48,387 bases of DNA from NCBI GenBank assembly GCA_018238545.1, contig JABCTC010000026.1:1-48387 (forward strand). Direction: 5' to 3'. This stretch comes from Candidatus Heimdallarchaeota archaeon. Its GTDB lineage: Archaea; Asgardarchaeota; Heimdallarchaeia; Heimdallarchaeales; Heimdallarchaeaceae. Every line of letters begins with the position of its first letter. Position 1 is the stretch's first letter. Below are positions 34,321 through 43,699 of the stretch, in pieces. The notes beneath the pieces were generated by a model. That model searched no databases. It was not told where the DNA came from and saw only the letters and a list, made by a program, of their open reading frames with translations. The position numbers and the translations under genes were made by a program.

Positions 34321-34797
34321 ATGGCAGATGAAAAGATGACTATGGATGAATTCCATAAGAAAGTCGCAATCAGTACTAACAATGGAATTTGGACAATTCT
34401 AGACAATGATTCTCCATCCTCACAGGAGCTAGAAGATGCACTACGCATGGCTCATACTACTAGATACCACTGGAGTAAAGTTGGTACTACTGTTAATGCA
34501 GTACGAGCTGAGTACATGCTAGCTAGAGTCTATGCACACATGAAAAAAGCTGAACCCGCGCTGGCCCATGCAAGCCGAGGTCTAGAACTTGCAAAAGAAG
34601 CAGAGAAGACTGATGACAAATGGAAGGATTGGGACTTGCCTTTCATTTACGAAGCACTTGCTAGATCTCATGCTATTGCTGGGAACAAGAGTGAATGTAA
34701 GAAATACAAGGACCTTGCGCAAAAAGCTACTGATGCTGTTAAGGGAGAAGAGGATAAAAAAATCTGTCAAGGAGAGCTTGACAAAGTTACTTGCTAA
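34321..34797 (+). CDS. TPR-like helical-repeat protein
   Basis: This 158-aa all-helical protein has TPR-like helix pairs: AEYMLARVYAHMKKAEPALAHASRGLELAK and LPFIYEALARSHAIAGNKSECKKYKDLAQKA (about 60-89 and 102-132). It is probably a cytoplasmic adaptor. Conserved Trp residues precede the repeats. The GAGGAATAAAAA leader is shared with the gene at 35,391. It ends in a Cys. Confidence 0.65.
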   Translation: MADEKMTMDEFHKKVAISTNNGIWTILDNDSPSSQELEDALRMAHTTRYHWSKVGTTVNAVRAEYMLARVYAHMKKAEPALAHASRGLELAKEAEKTDDKWKDWDLPFIYEALARSHAIAGNKSECKKYKDLAQKATDAVKGEEDKKICQGELDKVTC

Positions 34798-34836
34798 CTC
34801 TTTTCTCCCTAGAACACTTTTTACTGGTGAGGAAAA

Positions 34837-35298
34837 CTATGTTAGTTTCTTCCTGAAGAAAATCTCTCCAATTCCACCGTCATTCAAACCTGAAATTATG
34901 CCACATTCTTCGAATCCTACTGCCCTGTGCCACGCTTGAGCTTCGGGTTCATTAGCCTGAGAAGAACTCATCAGTTTATCATGACCGTGAGCACGGAGAT
35001 GATCCTCCAAATACTCAATCATCTTGCGGCCAATACCTGCGTTTCGATACTCGTCAATAACGAAAATCAATCCAATGTAGGGTGTTGTAGACCACAAGAA
35101 CTCCAATCGAATGTAACCAATGAGTTGGCCATCGAGCTCCACAACAATGATCTCATTATTCACAATCTTATTTCGAATAATTTTCTCAGTTACATGACTA
35201 TCTTCAACAACGCACCATTCAAGATCCTCTGGACCTGCAAAACGAACTAGAGCTCTTTCTTGTATACCCATAACAATACGCGTCCCTACTGGCTGCAC
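34837..35298 (-). CDS. GNAT-family N-acetyltransferase
   Basis: This 153-aa protein has the GNAT core: a strand ending IGLIFVIDEYRNAGIGRKMIEYLEDHLRAHG (motif A, in which RNAGIGRK binds the acetyl-CoA pyrophosphate), an earlier IIVVELDGQLIGYIRLEF strand pair, and a C-terminal MSSSQANEPEAQAWHRAVGFEECG, a usual motif B. Substrate unknown; small-molecule and protein N-termini are both possible. Convergent with the TPR-like gene. Confidence 0.87.
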   Translation of the reverse strand: MQPVGTRIVMGIQERALVRFAGPEDLEWCVVEDSHVTEKIIRNKIVNNEIIVVELDGQLIGYIRLEFLWSTTPYIGLIFVIDEYRNAGIGRKMIEYLEDHLRAHGHDKLMSSSQANEPEAQAWHRAVGFEECGIISGLNDGGIGEIFFRKKLT

Positions 35299-35390
35299 TG
35301 CAGAACTTACTCAAGAAACTTGCGTATTAAAATTGTTAGAATAAGCCTTAAGGTTTTACATAGAAAATTGTCTTCAGAGGAATAAAAAGA

Positions 35391-35717
35391 TTGAAGATTA
35401 TTGAATTTGATAGTGAATTTAATCAAACTGTCCTGAATTTTCTGATTAGGAACTATAGCAAGGTGTTGAGTAAACGCTGGAATTCTGGGAAGAATACAGT
35501 AGCTGTTTTTGTACATGAGGAATATGTAAAGAGAACAGGCAGTGACCAGACGATTACTGTTGTATTCGAACCATCAGGAGTCATTAGAAGAAGTCGAATC
35601 ACTGTCATTGGAAGTGGAGGAGGTAAAGGTATCATGGGCATGGATTGGGGGTCTGAATCAGCAGCAGAAGATACTCTAATTAAGAGAATCAAGGAAATTA
35701 CTTCGTCGAGGTACTAA
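35391..35717 (+). CDS. Conserved small alpha/beta protein, unknown function
   Basis: This 108-aa protein starts with TTG, preceded by GAGGAATAAAAA, the same leader as the TPR-like gene. It has a helical N-terminus and beta strands ([25 protein letters not shown]), then a Gly-rich [22 protein letters not shown] phrase that looks conserved. Not recognised. Its last bases overlap the stop of the convergent P-type ATPase gene. Confidence 0.55.
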   Translation: MKIIEFDSEFNQTVLNFLIRNYSKVLSKRWNSGKNTVAVFVHEEYVKRTGSDQTITVVFEPSGVIRRSRITVIGSGGGKGIMGMDWGSESAAEDTLIKRIKEITSSRY

Positions 35718-38533
35718 TCTCTGAAGTCTTTGTTTTCATATTCTTCTGGATTTGCATCGAATGTCTGCTTGCAATAAGGAGCACAGAAGTAGTACCGCTG
35801 GTCCTGGTAATCACTATGAAGTTCAGCAGTTGCAGTATCGACGTCCATCTTACAAATTGGATCGATTGCTATTGCAGGTGTAGCTTCTTTTAGTGTCGAT
35901 TCAGTATCACGATATTTCTCAGGATCTTCTTCGAATGTGTTTTTGCAATACTGAGCACAGAAGTAGTATCGTTTTTCTTCAAAATCTGTGTAGAGTTCTG
36001 CAGTTGCAATGTCGACCTTCATCTTACAGATAGGATCAACTGCTACATCACCTTCAAGAAATGCAGCTGGAGGAGTTACTGGTTTTTCTACGTCAATACT
36101 ATGGGGTTTGAATCTATTCAAAGTCAGCGCATTTGTAACCACGCTAACACTGGATAACGCCATGGCAAGACCTGCAAATTGTGGTTGAAGATAAAGACCA
36201 AATGAAGGGTATAACAGTCCTGCAGCAATTGGCAACAGAATGATGTTGTAGATTAGTGCCCAGAAGAAGCCTTGCTTGATTTTTGTCATCGTTCTCTTTC
36301 CAAGCTGAATTCCGGTTACAACATCCATTAAGTCATCCTTTACAAGTACAATATCACCGGATTCAACAGACACATCCGTTCCTGAACCCAATGCAATACC
36401 TACATCGGCCTGAGCTAGCGCAATCGCATCATTGACACCATCGCCAGCCATTCCAACAATCCGTCCTTGAGCTTGCAAGTTTTTAATTTGCTTTGCTTTC
36501 TCATCAGGAAGAACTTCTGCAAGTACATTATCAATACCGACACTGTGTGCAATTGTTTTTGCAGTCACTTCTTTGTCGCCGGTTATCATCCAAACTTCAA
36601 TGCCCATACCTTTGAGAGTTCGTACAGCTTGGGCGGAACTAGCCTTTAGCTCATCAGCAATTGCCAATATCGCCAGTTGGTCACCCCCAATAGCGGCATA
36701 GACTACAGTTTTCCCTTGCTGTTGTAACATCAGTGAATGATCTGTATTTTCCGCAAAACTTACTCCATGGTCAGACATGAATTGCTCATTGCCAACATGG
36801 ATTGCCTTTCCATCTACTACTGAACTAACTCCCTTACCAGTTGTGTATGTAAAATCCGTTGATGATGGAATATCAATACCCTTCTCCTCAGTATAATAAA
36901 CTACAGCCTCAGCTAACGGATGTTCACTATTCTTCTCAACTGCAGCGATAAGGCGGAGAGCCGCCTCTTCATTGGCATTACCAGTTACAAGGATATCAGT
37001 TACTGTTGGCCGACCAATAGTTAGTGTTCCCGTCTTATCGAATACAATTGTATCAATAACGGGTATAGTTTCCAAAGATTCGCCCGTCTTAATGAGAACT
37101 CCATACTGTGCCCCTTTACCTATACCTACCATAATTGCAGTAGGAGTGGCAAGACCAAGAGCACACGGACAAGCCGCAACTAAGACAGCAATTGAGAAGT
37201 TCAATGCTAATGTCCAGCTGACATTCATCACAAATACCCAGAAGAGATACGTGGCTACTGCTATTACCAGAACAACCGGGGTGAACACTCCAGCGATTGC
37301 ATCAGCTTTTCGTTGAATTGGAGGTTTGTTCGTCTGCGCTTCTTCTACCATTTTCACAATCTGAGAAAGTACAGTATCCTGGCCAACCTTCATAGCTCTA
37401 ACTCGGAGGACACCATTCTTATTCACGGTACCACCAATGACTGAATCACCAACATTCTTTGCAACTGGTAATGCTTCTCCAGTTATCATCGACTCATCAA
37501 CCGATGACTTTCCTTCAAGAACCGTACCATCAACAGGCACCCTATCACCGGGTCGGATCAATACTATGTCATCTACTTCAACATCTACAATGGGGAGGGT
37601 CATTTCTTCGCCATCCCTGATGACAGTCGCGACTTTAGCTTGAAGGTCCATTAGGCCGCGGATCGCCTTAGATGTTCGTCCCTTTGCCACTGATTCAAGT
37701 GTACGTCCTAGAAGGATGAAAGTGATCAATAGAACAGAGGCATCATAAAATGGAGCGTATCCTACTAGAACAAAAGTGGTTGCTACAGAGTAAGAGTATG
37801 CAGCAGTTGTACCTAGCATAACTAGAGTATCCATGTTTGTCTTGAAATACCTCAATCCTCGTAGTGCAGCTTTATAGAATGGGTATCCACCAATAAACTG
37901 GACAGGAGTAGAGAGCAGAAACATGAAGAGCATTCGCATTTCTTCAGCAGGAATGAGTGCATCAAGAACACCAAAATGAAGAAGTACTACAGGTGTACTG
38001 AGAATCAAAGAAAATGTGAGGAGAAGTGAATAGTATCGAATTTCCTTCTCGCGTGCCAGAGATTCCCTATCCCCATCAGTACCCTCTGAAGATTCAATAT
38101 CAAATCCGAGTTCTTTGAGCGTTTTTCTAATAATCTTGAAAGTGACAAGATCGTCATCATAATCCAATAGTAGTCGCTTCGATTCTGGAAATGTCTTAGT
38201 TGAAATCACTCCAGGTACTATGTTCAATGAATCTGTTATCTGAAACCAATTGGCTTCTGTTGGTTCTCCCGAAATTGTAAGAGTCATTGTTGATCTTCTT
38301 GCGCGATAACCTGTAGAATCTACAGCTTTCTCCAATTCCGCACGATTTACAGAATCCGGGTTGTATTCAACAACCGCTTTTTCATCCAGAAGGCTTACTG
38401 TGGCTTTTATTACACCATCTTGAGAAAGTAGAGTTTTCTCGATTGAGGTTACACATGAAGCACAGTGCATACCTTCAATCTTCATGGATAACCTTGTCTT
38501 CTCGCTGTCAGCTTCCTCATTCATACTACTCAC
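35714..38533 (-). CDS. copA: Cu(+)-type P1B ATPase with two C-terminal YHS domains
   Basis: This 939-aa protein has an N-terminal HMA domain with GMHCASC (CxxC at 24-27). A second HMA-like fold (about 81-148) lacks the CxxC. The ATPase core follows, with TGE (351-353), transmembrane CPC (455-457), DKTGT (499-503, phosphorylated Asp), SEHP (about 536-539) and GDGVND (697-702). YN and MALSS segments in the last helices fit copper specificity. Two YHS-type domains close it (about 832-876 and 890-933), each with DPICKM and YYFCAxYCK, supplying extra cysteines. Tandem YHS at the C-terminus is unusual for this family and suggests metal capture or delivery. Confidence 0.92.
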   Translation of the reverse strand: MSSMNEEADSEKTRLSMKIEGMHCASCVTSIEKTLLSQDGVIKATVSLLDEKAVVEYNPDSVNRAELEKAVDSTGYRARRSTMTLTISGEPTEANWFQITDSLNIVPGVISTKTFPESKRLLLDYDDDLVTFKIIRKTLKELGFDIESSEGTDGDRESLAREKEIRYYSLLLTFSLILSTPVVLLHFGVLDALIPAEEMRMLFMFLLSTPVQFIGGYPFYKAALRGLRYFKTNMDTLVMLGTTAAYSYSVATTFVLVGYAPFYDASVLLITFILLGRTLESVAKGRTSKAIRGLMDLQAKVATVIRDGEEMTLPIVDVEVDDIVLIRPGDRVPVDGTVLEGKSSVDESMITGEALPVAKNVGDSVIGGTVNKNGVLRVRAMKVGQDTVLSQIVKMVEEAQTNKPPIQRKADAIAGVFTPVVLVIAVATYLFWVFVMNVSWTLALNFSIAVLVAACPCALGLATPTAIMVGIGKGAQYGVLIKTGESLETIPVIDTIVFDKTGTLTIGRPTVTDILVTGNANEEAALRLIAAVEKNSEHPLAEAVVYYTEEKGIDIPSSTDFTYTTGKGVSSVVDGKAIHVGNEQFMSDHGVSFAENTDHSLMLQQQGKTVVYAAIGGDQLAILAIADELKASSAQAVRTLKGMGIEVWMITGDKEVTAKTIAHSVGIDNVLAEVLPDEKAKQIKNLQAQGRIVGMAGDGVNDAIALAQADVGIALGSGTDVSVESGDIVLVKDDLMDVVTGIQLGKRTMTKIKQGFFWALIYNIILLPIAAGLLYPSFGLYLQPQFAGLAMALSSVSVVTNALTLNRFKPHSIDVEKPVTPPAAFLEGDVAVDPICKMKVDIATAELYTDFEEKRYYFCAQYCKNTFEEDPEKYRDTESTLKEATPAIAIDPICKMDVDTATAELHSDYQDQRYYFCAPYCKQTFDANPEEYENKDFRD

Positions 38534-38621
38534 TCAGATAAATCTTTAACGATAGTTAATGTTGTCATCTGAATTCTAATAACCGTTTTGATTGGGACGG
38601 ATAAAATAAAAGAGATTTCAC

Positions 38622-39224
38622 TTAGCCTATGAAGTGCGCGCTTTCTTTCTCACCTGCAACGTCAGACATCATTCGTAGCAATTCAGTGAAAGTATCTTGA
38701 ATGCCAGAACCAGTCCGAGCTGAGGTTTCGCGATAAATAGCAGGTACACCCAGCTTCTCAATGAAGTACTTGGTGAATTCTTCCCCTTCTTCAGTTGTGA
38801 CGTATTTGGACTTGTCAGTGGTGTAACGCAAATCAATCTTGTTTGCAATGATTACAGTGGGTGGAAGTGGGCCCATATTCTTGAAAGCCTCGACTAGCCA
38901 TTTGCTAGCGTTGTCAAAAGAATCGCGGTCTGTAACAGAGTAGACGAGACATATTCCATTGCACCCAGAATAGTAATGTCCACGGACCTTTTCAAAAGTT
39001 GGTTGTCCAGCCAAATCCCAAATAATAAATTTCACGATTTCTTGATCGAAAAGAACACGTTTAGTTGCCAGATCTACGCCAATCGTAGCAATGTGACCTT
39101 CGGTGAAATCTTCTCCGAGATAATTGCGGCGGATGCTCGTTTTTCCTACGGCACCATCGCCTATGAGAACGGCTTTCATTATTTTGCTACCGTCGTCTTG
39201 GTCTTTCATGGTGCTAGTCTCCAC
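38622..39224 (-). CDS. Eukaryote-like small Ras/Rab-type GTPase
   Basis: This 200-aa protein has all five G boxes: GDGAVGKTS (22-30), the switch-I Thr47 in ATIGVD, WDLAGQ (69-74), NKID (128-131) and ETSA (166-169). The DxxGQ Gln needed for GTP hydrolysis is present. The C-terminus (ESAHFIG) has no cysteine, so lipid anchoring as in eukaryotic Rabs is not possible by prenylation. Such proteins are frequent in Asgard archaea and are one of the main reasons for the host assignment. Met-16 could be the start, but the longer N-terminus is plausible. Confidence 0.93.
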   Translation of the reverse strand: METSTMKDQDDGSKIMKAVLIGDGAVGKTSIRRNYLGEDFTEGHIATIGVDLATKRVLFDQEIVKFIIWDLAGQPTFEKVRGHYYSGCNGICLVYSVTDRDSFDNASKWLVEAFKNMGPLPPTVIIANKIDLRYTTDKSKYVTTEEGEEFTKYFIEKLGVPAIYRETSARTGSGIQDTFTELLRMMSDVAGEKESAHFIG

Positions 39225-39371
39225 TCAACCCGATACTAACGGGCCTTCATTACTTGCGTTACGGAACCGTTCCTCCCAATTTGGTTCCCTGTATTACTAT
39301 GGCGTAAGGGCGTAAATAAGGTTAGTGCTTGTTCGCTCCGAGCTTCGTTATAATTGCGGTTTAGGGCATCC

Positions 39372-40595
39372 TCATTCTATAATCATTGACCGAACGAGTT
39401 TTGTTAATCTTCTCGGACGGACCTTAGAAATAGAGATAGAATCACAGTTGTGGAATTTCGCAAATTCCTCTAATCCCCTTTTCAATCGCTCCAAACCATC
39501 TGAGGATTGTAGTTCTATTGTTTCTAGATAGAGTGCCTTTATTTCTAAGAGACCCTCCTTTCGATGAACCTTGGCATCTAAGCGACCAGCGAGTTCATTC
39601 TTGTCAAGGATTGGAAGAACGAAATATCCGTATATCCTATCGGGTGCAGGTACATAGCATTCAATCTTGTAATCAAAATCCCAGATACGTTTTGGAAATG
39701 CTCGCTCGCGTAGGATGTTATCAAAGGGAGTAAGTAGTAAGACAGGTACATCATCCAGGTCTAACTTTGATGACACACTTAGCGAGTCCACATTCTTTGC
39801 CAGAACAAAGTAGCGGTCTTCGAGACCCTTGATTGTGACTTCATCAAGATGCCCATCGTTCACTCTTTGATCGAGGAATGATTCAATCTGATCATTCCTA
39901 CCTTTCCAAATCTTCTGGGAAGGAAGTTTATTGTGATATGTTCGAATGTCATCATAGCAACCAATACCAAGGGAACCGAGTGATGTGTCAACAACGAAAT
40001 CTGCAGCATCTTCATCTGACATTGGTTCAGAATCAATGTGTCCTGGTAAAACACGTTCAGTAAGATCATAATATTTCTGGAATCCTTTTCTGTAAGCTAC
40101 CATTAGTTTTCCTATAGTGTAGAGATATTCTAATGCACGTTTCTCTACTTTCCAATCCCACCACCCCGTTGATTCGGGATTCTTTTCTCCAATTGAAGCA
40201 CTGCTTGTTATACCATTCTTCTTCACATCCCGATATACTTGTTCGATTGTATCTTTATGACCTATAGCCCATTTCGTATCACGAGGGCTAGGATAGAACT
40301 TCCTTCGCCAAGCATAGAATGGATAGGTCTCCATCGGCATCATACACATGGCATGAGACCAATATTCAAACAACTCTCCCTTTTTTTCATAGGCCCAGAT
40401 AGACCCATCCTCATACCTAGAAAATCGATTGAAAGTAATAAGATTGTGACTTCGCGATACCACAGAGATTGTATCAATTTGTATATTATGGATTCGCCGT
40501 GCAACATCTAGAACTGATTTGCAAGGTTTACTAGTTCTGAGACCCTGTGCATCTAATATGCAATTACGTGCATCTTCCAAAGAAATCTCAATCAT
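39372..40595 (-). CDS. YcaQ/AlkZ-like DNA glycosylase (HTH_42 family)
   Basis: About 407 aa from the ATG at 40,595; a frame from 40,676 adds 27 residues unlike the family. It matches the winged-helix crosslink-glycosylase family. IHNIQIDTISVVSRSHNLI has the QxD motif at about 39-41, where the family carries its catalytic QxQ or QxD. LLLTPFDNILRERAFPKRIWDFDYKIECYVPAPDRIYGYFVLPIL lies near the C-terminal third, a strong family signature. The enzyme unhooks interstrand crosslinks or removes alkylated bases. The QxD form points to the YcaQ rather than AlkZ branch. Confidence 0.82.
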   Translation of the reverse strand: MIEISLEDARNCILDAQGLRTSKPCKSVLDVARRIHNIQIDTISVVSRSHNLITFNRFSRYEDGSIWAYEKKGELFEYWSHAMCMMPMETYPFYAWRRKFYPSPRDTKWAIGHKDTIEQVYRDVKKNGITSSASIGEKNPESTGWWDWKVEKRALEYLYTIGKLMVAYRKGFQKYYDLTERVLPGHIDSEPMSDEDAADFVVDTSLGSLGIGCYDDIRTYHNKLPSQKIWKGRNDQIESFLDQRVNDGHLDEVTIKGLEDRYFVLAKNVDSLSVSSKLDLDDVPVLLLTPFDNILRERAFPKRIWDFDYKIECYVPAPDRIYGYFVLPILDKNELAGRLDAKVHRKEGLLEIKALYLETIELQSSDGLERLKRGLEEFAKFHNCDSISISKVRPRRLTKLVRSMIIE

Positions 40596-40754
40596 AGTAA
40601 CCCACTCAGAAAGATTCTCTTGATAATAACGTCTCTCTCGATTTTTAAGATAAGCATCTACGATTGTTGAATTCAAATAAAGATATGTCCAGAATCAACA
40701 TTCTCTTTCAGTTTTTCCACCATCGTCATCTAGGATATTGAACCGCAATGAAAA

Positions 40755-41423
40755 CTATGTAGGACCATGACCTAATCTCGATAATTGTAGAAGAACTGTA
40801 ATTAGCAGCAAGATAAGACCAATCAATATGAGGGCAATATCAACCCCCTTACCTTTGATTCGACGGCGGTTTAGAGCTAGCTTAGCACTAACCATAACAT
40901 GAAAGATGATTGAAATGACTAGGAAGAGATCGAAACGTTGATGCTGTGAAAACGGAATCAAATTAACCAAGATGAATTCGTAATATGAAATACCAGAAAG
41001 AATCACTAAGCCTGCAAAGATTAGTATCAACCATTTTGTAATCTGTTGAGTGATTCTCAGCCAGTGAAGCCGAGGATTTTTCAATAATCGAAAACTACTG
41101 ATTTTGATGTATATCAGCGTGTAGAGAACATGAAATAATAGCAAGATGATAAAGCCCCATTCAAAGACTAAATGAAGTGAGGTCACATATGTTGAGTCGG
41201 CAATCCAATGACGTGAAATCGAATATCCAAGAATAATTGTTATGAGTGAAAATACAACAAGCGCCCATGAAATAATCCGATGTACTTGAATCCGTTGCTT
41301 TACTATTTTAAATCCCGCCTTGCGACAAGTAGACTCCGCTGTCGAATCAGAGGTTGTTAAAGTGATTGTGGTTATCGTTGAAATTAAATTATTATAGGAA
41401 CAAAGATATTCAGAAAGACCCAA
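40755..41423 (-). CDS. Cytochrome-b-like membrane protein
   Basis: The frame encodes up to 222 aa, though the first 40 residues (many Ser/Thr) are probably not translated and an internal start is likely. Five or six helices follow. His residues lie at matching heights: SLHLVFEWGFIILLLFHVLY and HQRFDLFLVISIIFHVMVSA, the latter two separated by 14, as in b-type cytochromes with bis-His heme. This suggests a quinone- or heme-linked electron-transfer subunit. No partner subunit is adjacent, though a Cys-rich membrane protein is divergently encoded next to it. Confidence 0.5.
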   Translation of the reverse strand: MGLSEYLCSYNNLISTITTITLTTSDSTAESTCRKAGFKIVKQRIQVHRIISWALVVFSLITIILGYSISRHWIADSTYVTSLHLVFEWGFIILLLFHVLYTLIYIKISSFRLLKNPRLHWLRITQQITKWLILIFAGLVILSGISYYEFILVNLIPFSQHQRFDLFLVISIIFHVMVSAKLALNRRRIKGKGVDIALILIGLILLLITVLLQLSRLGHGPT

Positions 41424-41461
41424 GATTTCTCTGCGTCATTGTAAGGAAGAAGGAATAACCA

Positions 41462-42094
41462 TTGAACGAAAACAGAGAGAAGACATATTGTGGTGTTGTA
41501 GCTAGATATCATTTCCATGATGTTAGATGGTTTGGAATCTTTGGTTTTGCTCCGATGATTGTTGGAGTAGTGGGCATGATTGGTTCGTCAGTCAGCTATT
41601 TTGGACTGAGTTTTGATATTGGAACATTCCTCGGATTGAGTCCATTCATCCTGACTGAGAGCATATTGATGATCCCAGTCATCTTCATTATTAGTATGCT
41701 CTTCTTTGCTGGAGGACTTGAGTGGTATGTTCTATGCCGACACTGTCCTTGTTATGAATACTCAGGAAAAGAACATGGGAAAGAGAATCGCTTCTATTGT
41801 CTGGGTAATTGGGGTAGTCCCAAGTTGTTCAAATACAAGCCAGGTCACATTAGTCGGGGTGGGCAAGCATTTTTTCTTATCTTTGTAGCGTTCTATATTC
41901 TATCTCCAGCATTCTATCTGATTGATAGGTGGGAATTCTTCGTCATCCAATTAGTCATGGCGCTTGTATTCTTTGTAACCCTACGTCAGTGGGGATGTTC
42001 TCAATGTCCCAATTTTGGTTGCGTTCTAAATACTGTAACAGAAGAGAAGCGTGTAAAATTCCTAGAAGCATTAGAGAAAGGAGAAATCTACTGA
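41462..42094 (+). CDS. Cys-rich four-TM membrane protein
   Basis: This 210-aa protein has helices at about 25-46, 62-85, 135-155 and 160-178, with two cytoplasmic-type Cys clusters: LCRHCPCYEYSGKEH...YCLGNWG between helices 2 and 3, and GCSQCPNFGC just after helix 4. The Cys spacing (CxxCxC and CxxCxxxxC) suits metal or iron-sulphur binding. AAGGAAGAAGGAATAACC precedes the TTG start. Not recognised as a named family; an electron-transfer role with the divergent cytochrome-b-like gene is only a guess. Confidence 0.55.
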   Translation: MNENREKTYCGVVARYHFHDVRWFGIFGFAPMIVGVVGMIGSSVSYFGLSFDIGTFLGLSPFILTESILMIPVIFIISMLFFAGGLEWYVLCRHCPCYEYSGKEHGKENRFYCLGNWGSPKLFKYKPGHISRGGQAFFLIFVAFYILSPAFYLIDRWEFFVIQLVMALVFFVTLRQWGCSQCPNFGCVLNTVTEEKRVKFLEALEKGEIY

Positions 42095-42192
42095 GGAATT
42101 GGAGCTAAGCCAACATCTCCTTTATATTAATCCCTGTACAAGACTATAGTAGAGGTACTCCTAGAGGCTCAAATTGAGGGGATGAATATCGA

Positions 42193-42819
42193 ATGTCTGA
42201 GAATACAAGTTTAGCTGATGATATCAGAGTAATCTATGACCGATTGCAGATGGAGGAAGTATTTCATCAACCATTCGAATCAATTAGTGTGATATATCAT
42301 AAAAGGATGCACCGAGATGACATAGGAGTGATTCACAAAGTCCAAGAATCAAATATCATACTCGATATCTTTGCAAGGAGTAATGATGAAGCAATTGAGG
42401 TTTCTGCAGCATTCTTTGCTAATATGCGTTTGAAGATTGCACATCCATTTGGGACAAGACATGGTCCATTGCTCTACGTCTTACCTATCATTCACATGAT
42501 TGTTTCTTTGACAATTATCGTCGTTGGTTGGGTATTACTGAGTTTAGAGTATTGCTTTTATTTTGGAGTAATTGCTGTTGTGACACTACCTCTACTCATC
42601 TATTGGATAGCGACTTCATTTACTACAAGAAGAGAGATTCTCATGGAGAATTTAGAGCTTACTGGTAAGTTTGAGAATTCTGAAGATATTGATGAAGCGG
42701 TAACATGGCTCAGAGCGAAACAGCATACACGAGGCTATTGGTTCAAACGTATCATCTTCTACGAATTGTACTACATTCCTATTACCATACTTGTGTTTGT
42801 CCTTTATCATTCTCAGTAG
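42193..42819 (+). CDS. Two-TM membrane protein, unknown function
   Basis: This 208-aa protein has an N-terminal soluble part (to about 85), then two hydrophobic helices (VLPIIHMIVSLTIIVVGWVLL and FYFGVIAVVTLPLLIYWIA, about 95-137), a charged segment, and a third C-terminal hydrophobic stretch (YYIPITILVFVLY). No motifs recognised. Convergent with the AlkD-like gene, with a weak CAGTA/TACTG dyad in the gap. Confidence 0.5.
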   Translation: MSENTSLADDIRVIYDRLQMEEVFHQPFESISVIYHKRMHRDDIGVIHKVQESNIILDIFARSNDEAIEVSAAFFANMRLKIAHPFGTRHGPLLYVLPIIHMIVSLTIIVVGWVLLSLEYCFYFGVIAVVTLPLLIYWIATSFTTRREILMENLELTGKFENSEDIDEAVTWLRAKQHTRGYWFKRIIFYELYYIPITILVFVLYHSQ

Positions 42820-42843
42820 TATTAATGATACTGGGGGAATACC

Positions 42844-43527
42844 TTAGAGTTTCTTAGATCCCTCTCTAATCACTAGCTTGGTCATTTTATGACTGTGCGT
42901 TTCAAAATACTCTCGTACTATGTTAAGTTCCCGTTTACTTAATTCTCGAAGAACCCATCCTGCGGCTTTGCCAACGAAGAATTCCTTATCGGAAATGTGA
43001 GGAGTTACTGCTTCCAATATCTTATCAGCATACTTGGGTTTGTACTGCGTTTTATGGGCTAAATGCAGATACGGTAAGAAAGAGCATCGTCTTCTCCAGA
43101 AGTTGTCTGAAGTTCGCCATGATTTTAGTACATCCTCAACCTTAGGGTCTCGAAGGATAAGACTTCCAATAGTTGGTGAACTTAACGGATCAGTAATCGC
43201 CCATGTGTCAGCATCATCTATCCAATTATCAGCAATTTCCAAGGCCTTGTCAACTGAGCCATTCTTAGCATATTCTTTCAACACATCAATAGCTGCTAAA
43301 CGGGTTTCAAAAGTTTCAGTCTTCCATAGCTCGGCCATGAGGTCCGGCATTTCTTCTATTTGCATCCCTTCAATGTTGGTCTTGACTATGCGATGGATTA
43401 TTGGAAGTTCCACTCCAATGAAATTAAGAGAAGATGTTTTCAGATAACCAGCATTTTTCTCTCTACGTTCCGAAGTGCCAATTGCTTCAAGCTCAGAATG
43501 AATCTGTTTGGAGCGCAGAATTACCAT
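42844..43527 (-). CDS. AlkD-like DNA alkylation repair glycosylase
   Basis: This 227-aa all-helical HEAT-like-repeat protein has the AlkD signature. Trp109 and Asp113 in DTWAITDPLSS occupy the same positions as the active-site residues I recall for Bacillus cereus AlkD. An Arg cluster WRRRCSF at 144-150 and Trp191 in AAGWVLREL match the DNA-binding and second aromatic positions. It removes bulky or cationic alkylated bases without base flipping. With the YcaQ-like gene 2 kb away, the region carries two independent alkylation-repair glycosylases. Confidence 0.85.
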   Translation of the reverse strand: MVILRSKQIHSELEAIGTSERREKNAGYLKTSSLNFIGVELPIIHRIVKTNIEGMQIEEMPDLMAELWKTETFETRLAAIDVLKEYAKNGSVDKALEIADNWIDDADTWAITDPLSSPTIGSLILRDPKVEDVLKSWRTSDNFWRRRCSFLPYLHLAHKTQYKPKYADKILEAVTPHISDKEFFVGKAAGWVLRELSKRELNIVREYFETHSHKMTKLVIREGSKKL

Positions 43528-43549
43528 AATTATTGAATAGACAATTAGA

Positions 43550-43559
43550 ATATATTTAT
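43550..43559 (+). promoter_or_regulatory. TATA-like element before the hdr operon
   Basis: An ATATATTTAT stretch lies in the divergent gap between the AlkD-like gene and the hdrC frame. If hdrC starts at 43,700, the leader would be about 115 bases, so this may belong to the longer frame start at 43,586 or not be the operon promoter. Confidence 0.35.
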
Positions 43560-43699
43560 GCTTACTTAATTTTCCAAGCTCCTAATTGAGCAGAGAAAAA
43601 AATAAGAGGATGTGTTCTTCAAGCACATTACCAACCAATGTCCATATATTGACCTTTATTTTGTTCGCGGATGTCCAGAATCAAGGCTGTGTATTTACG

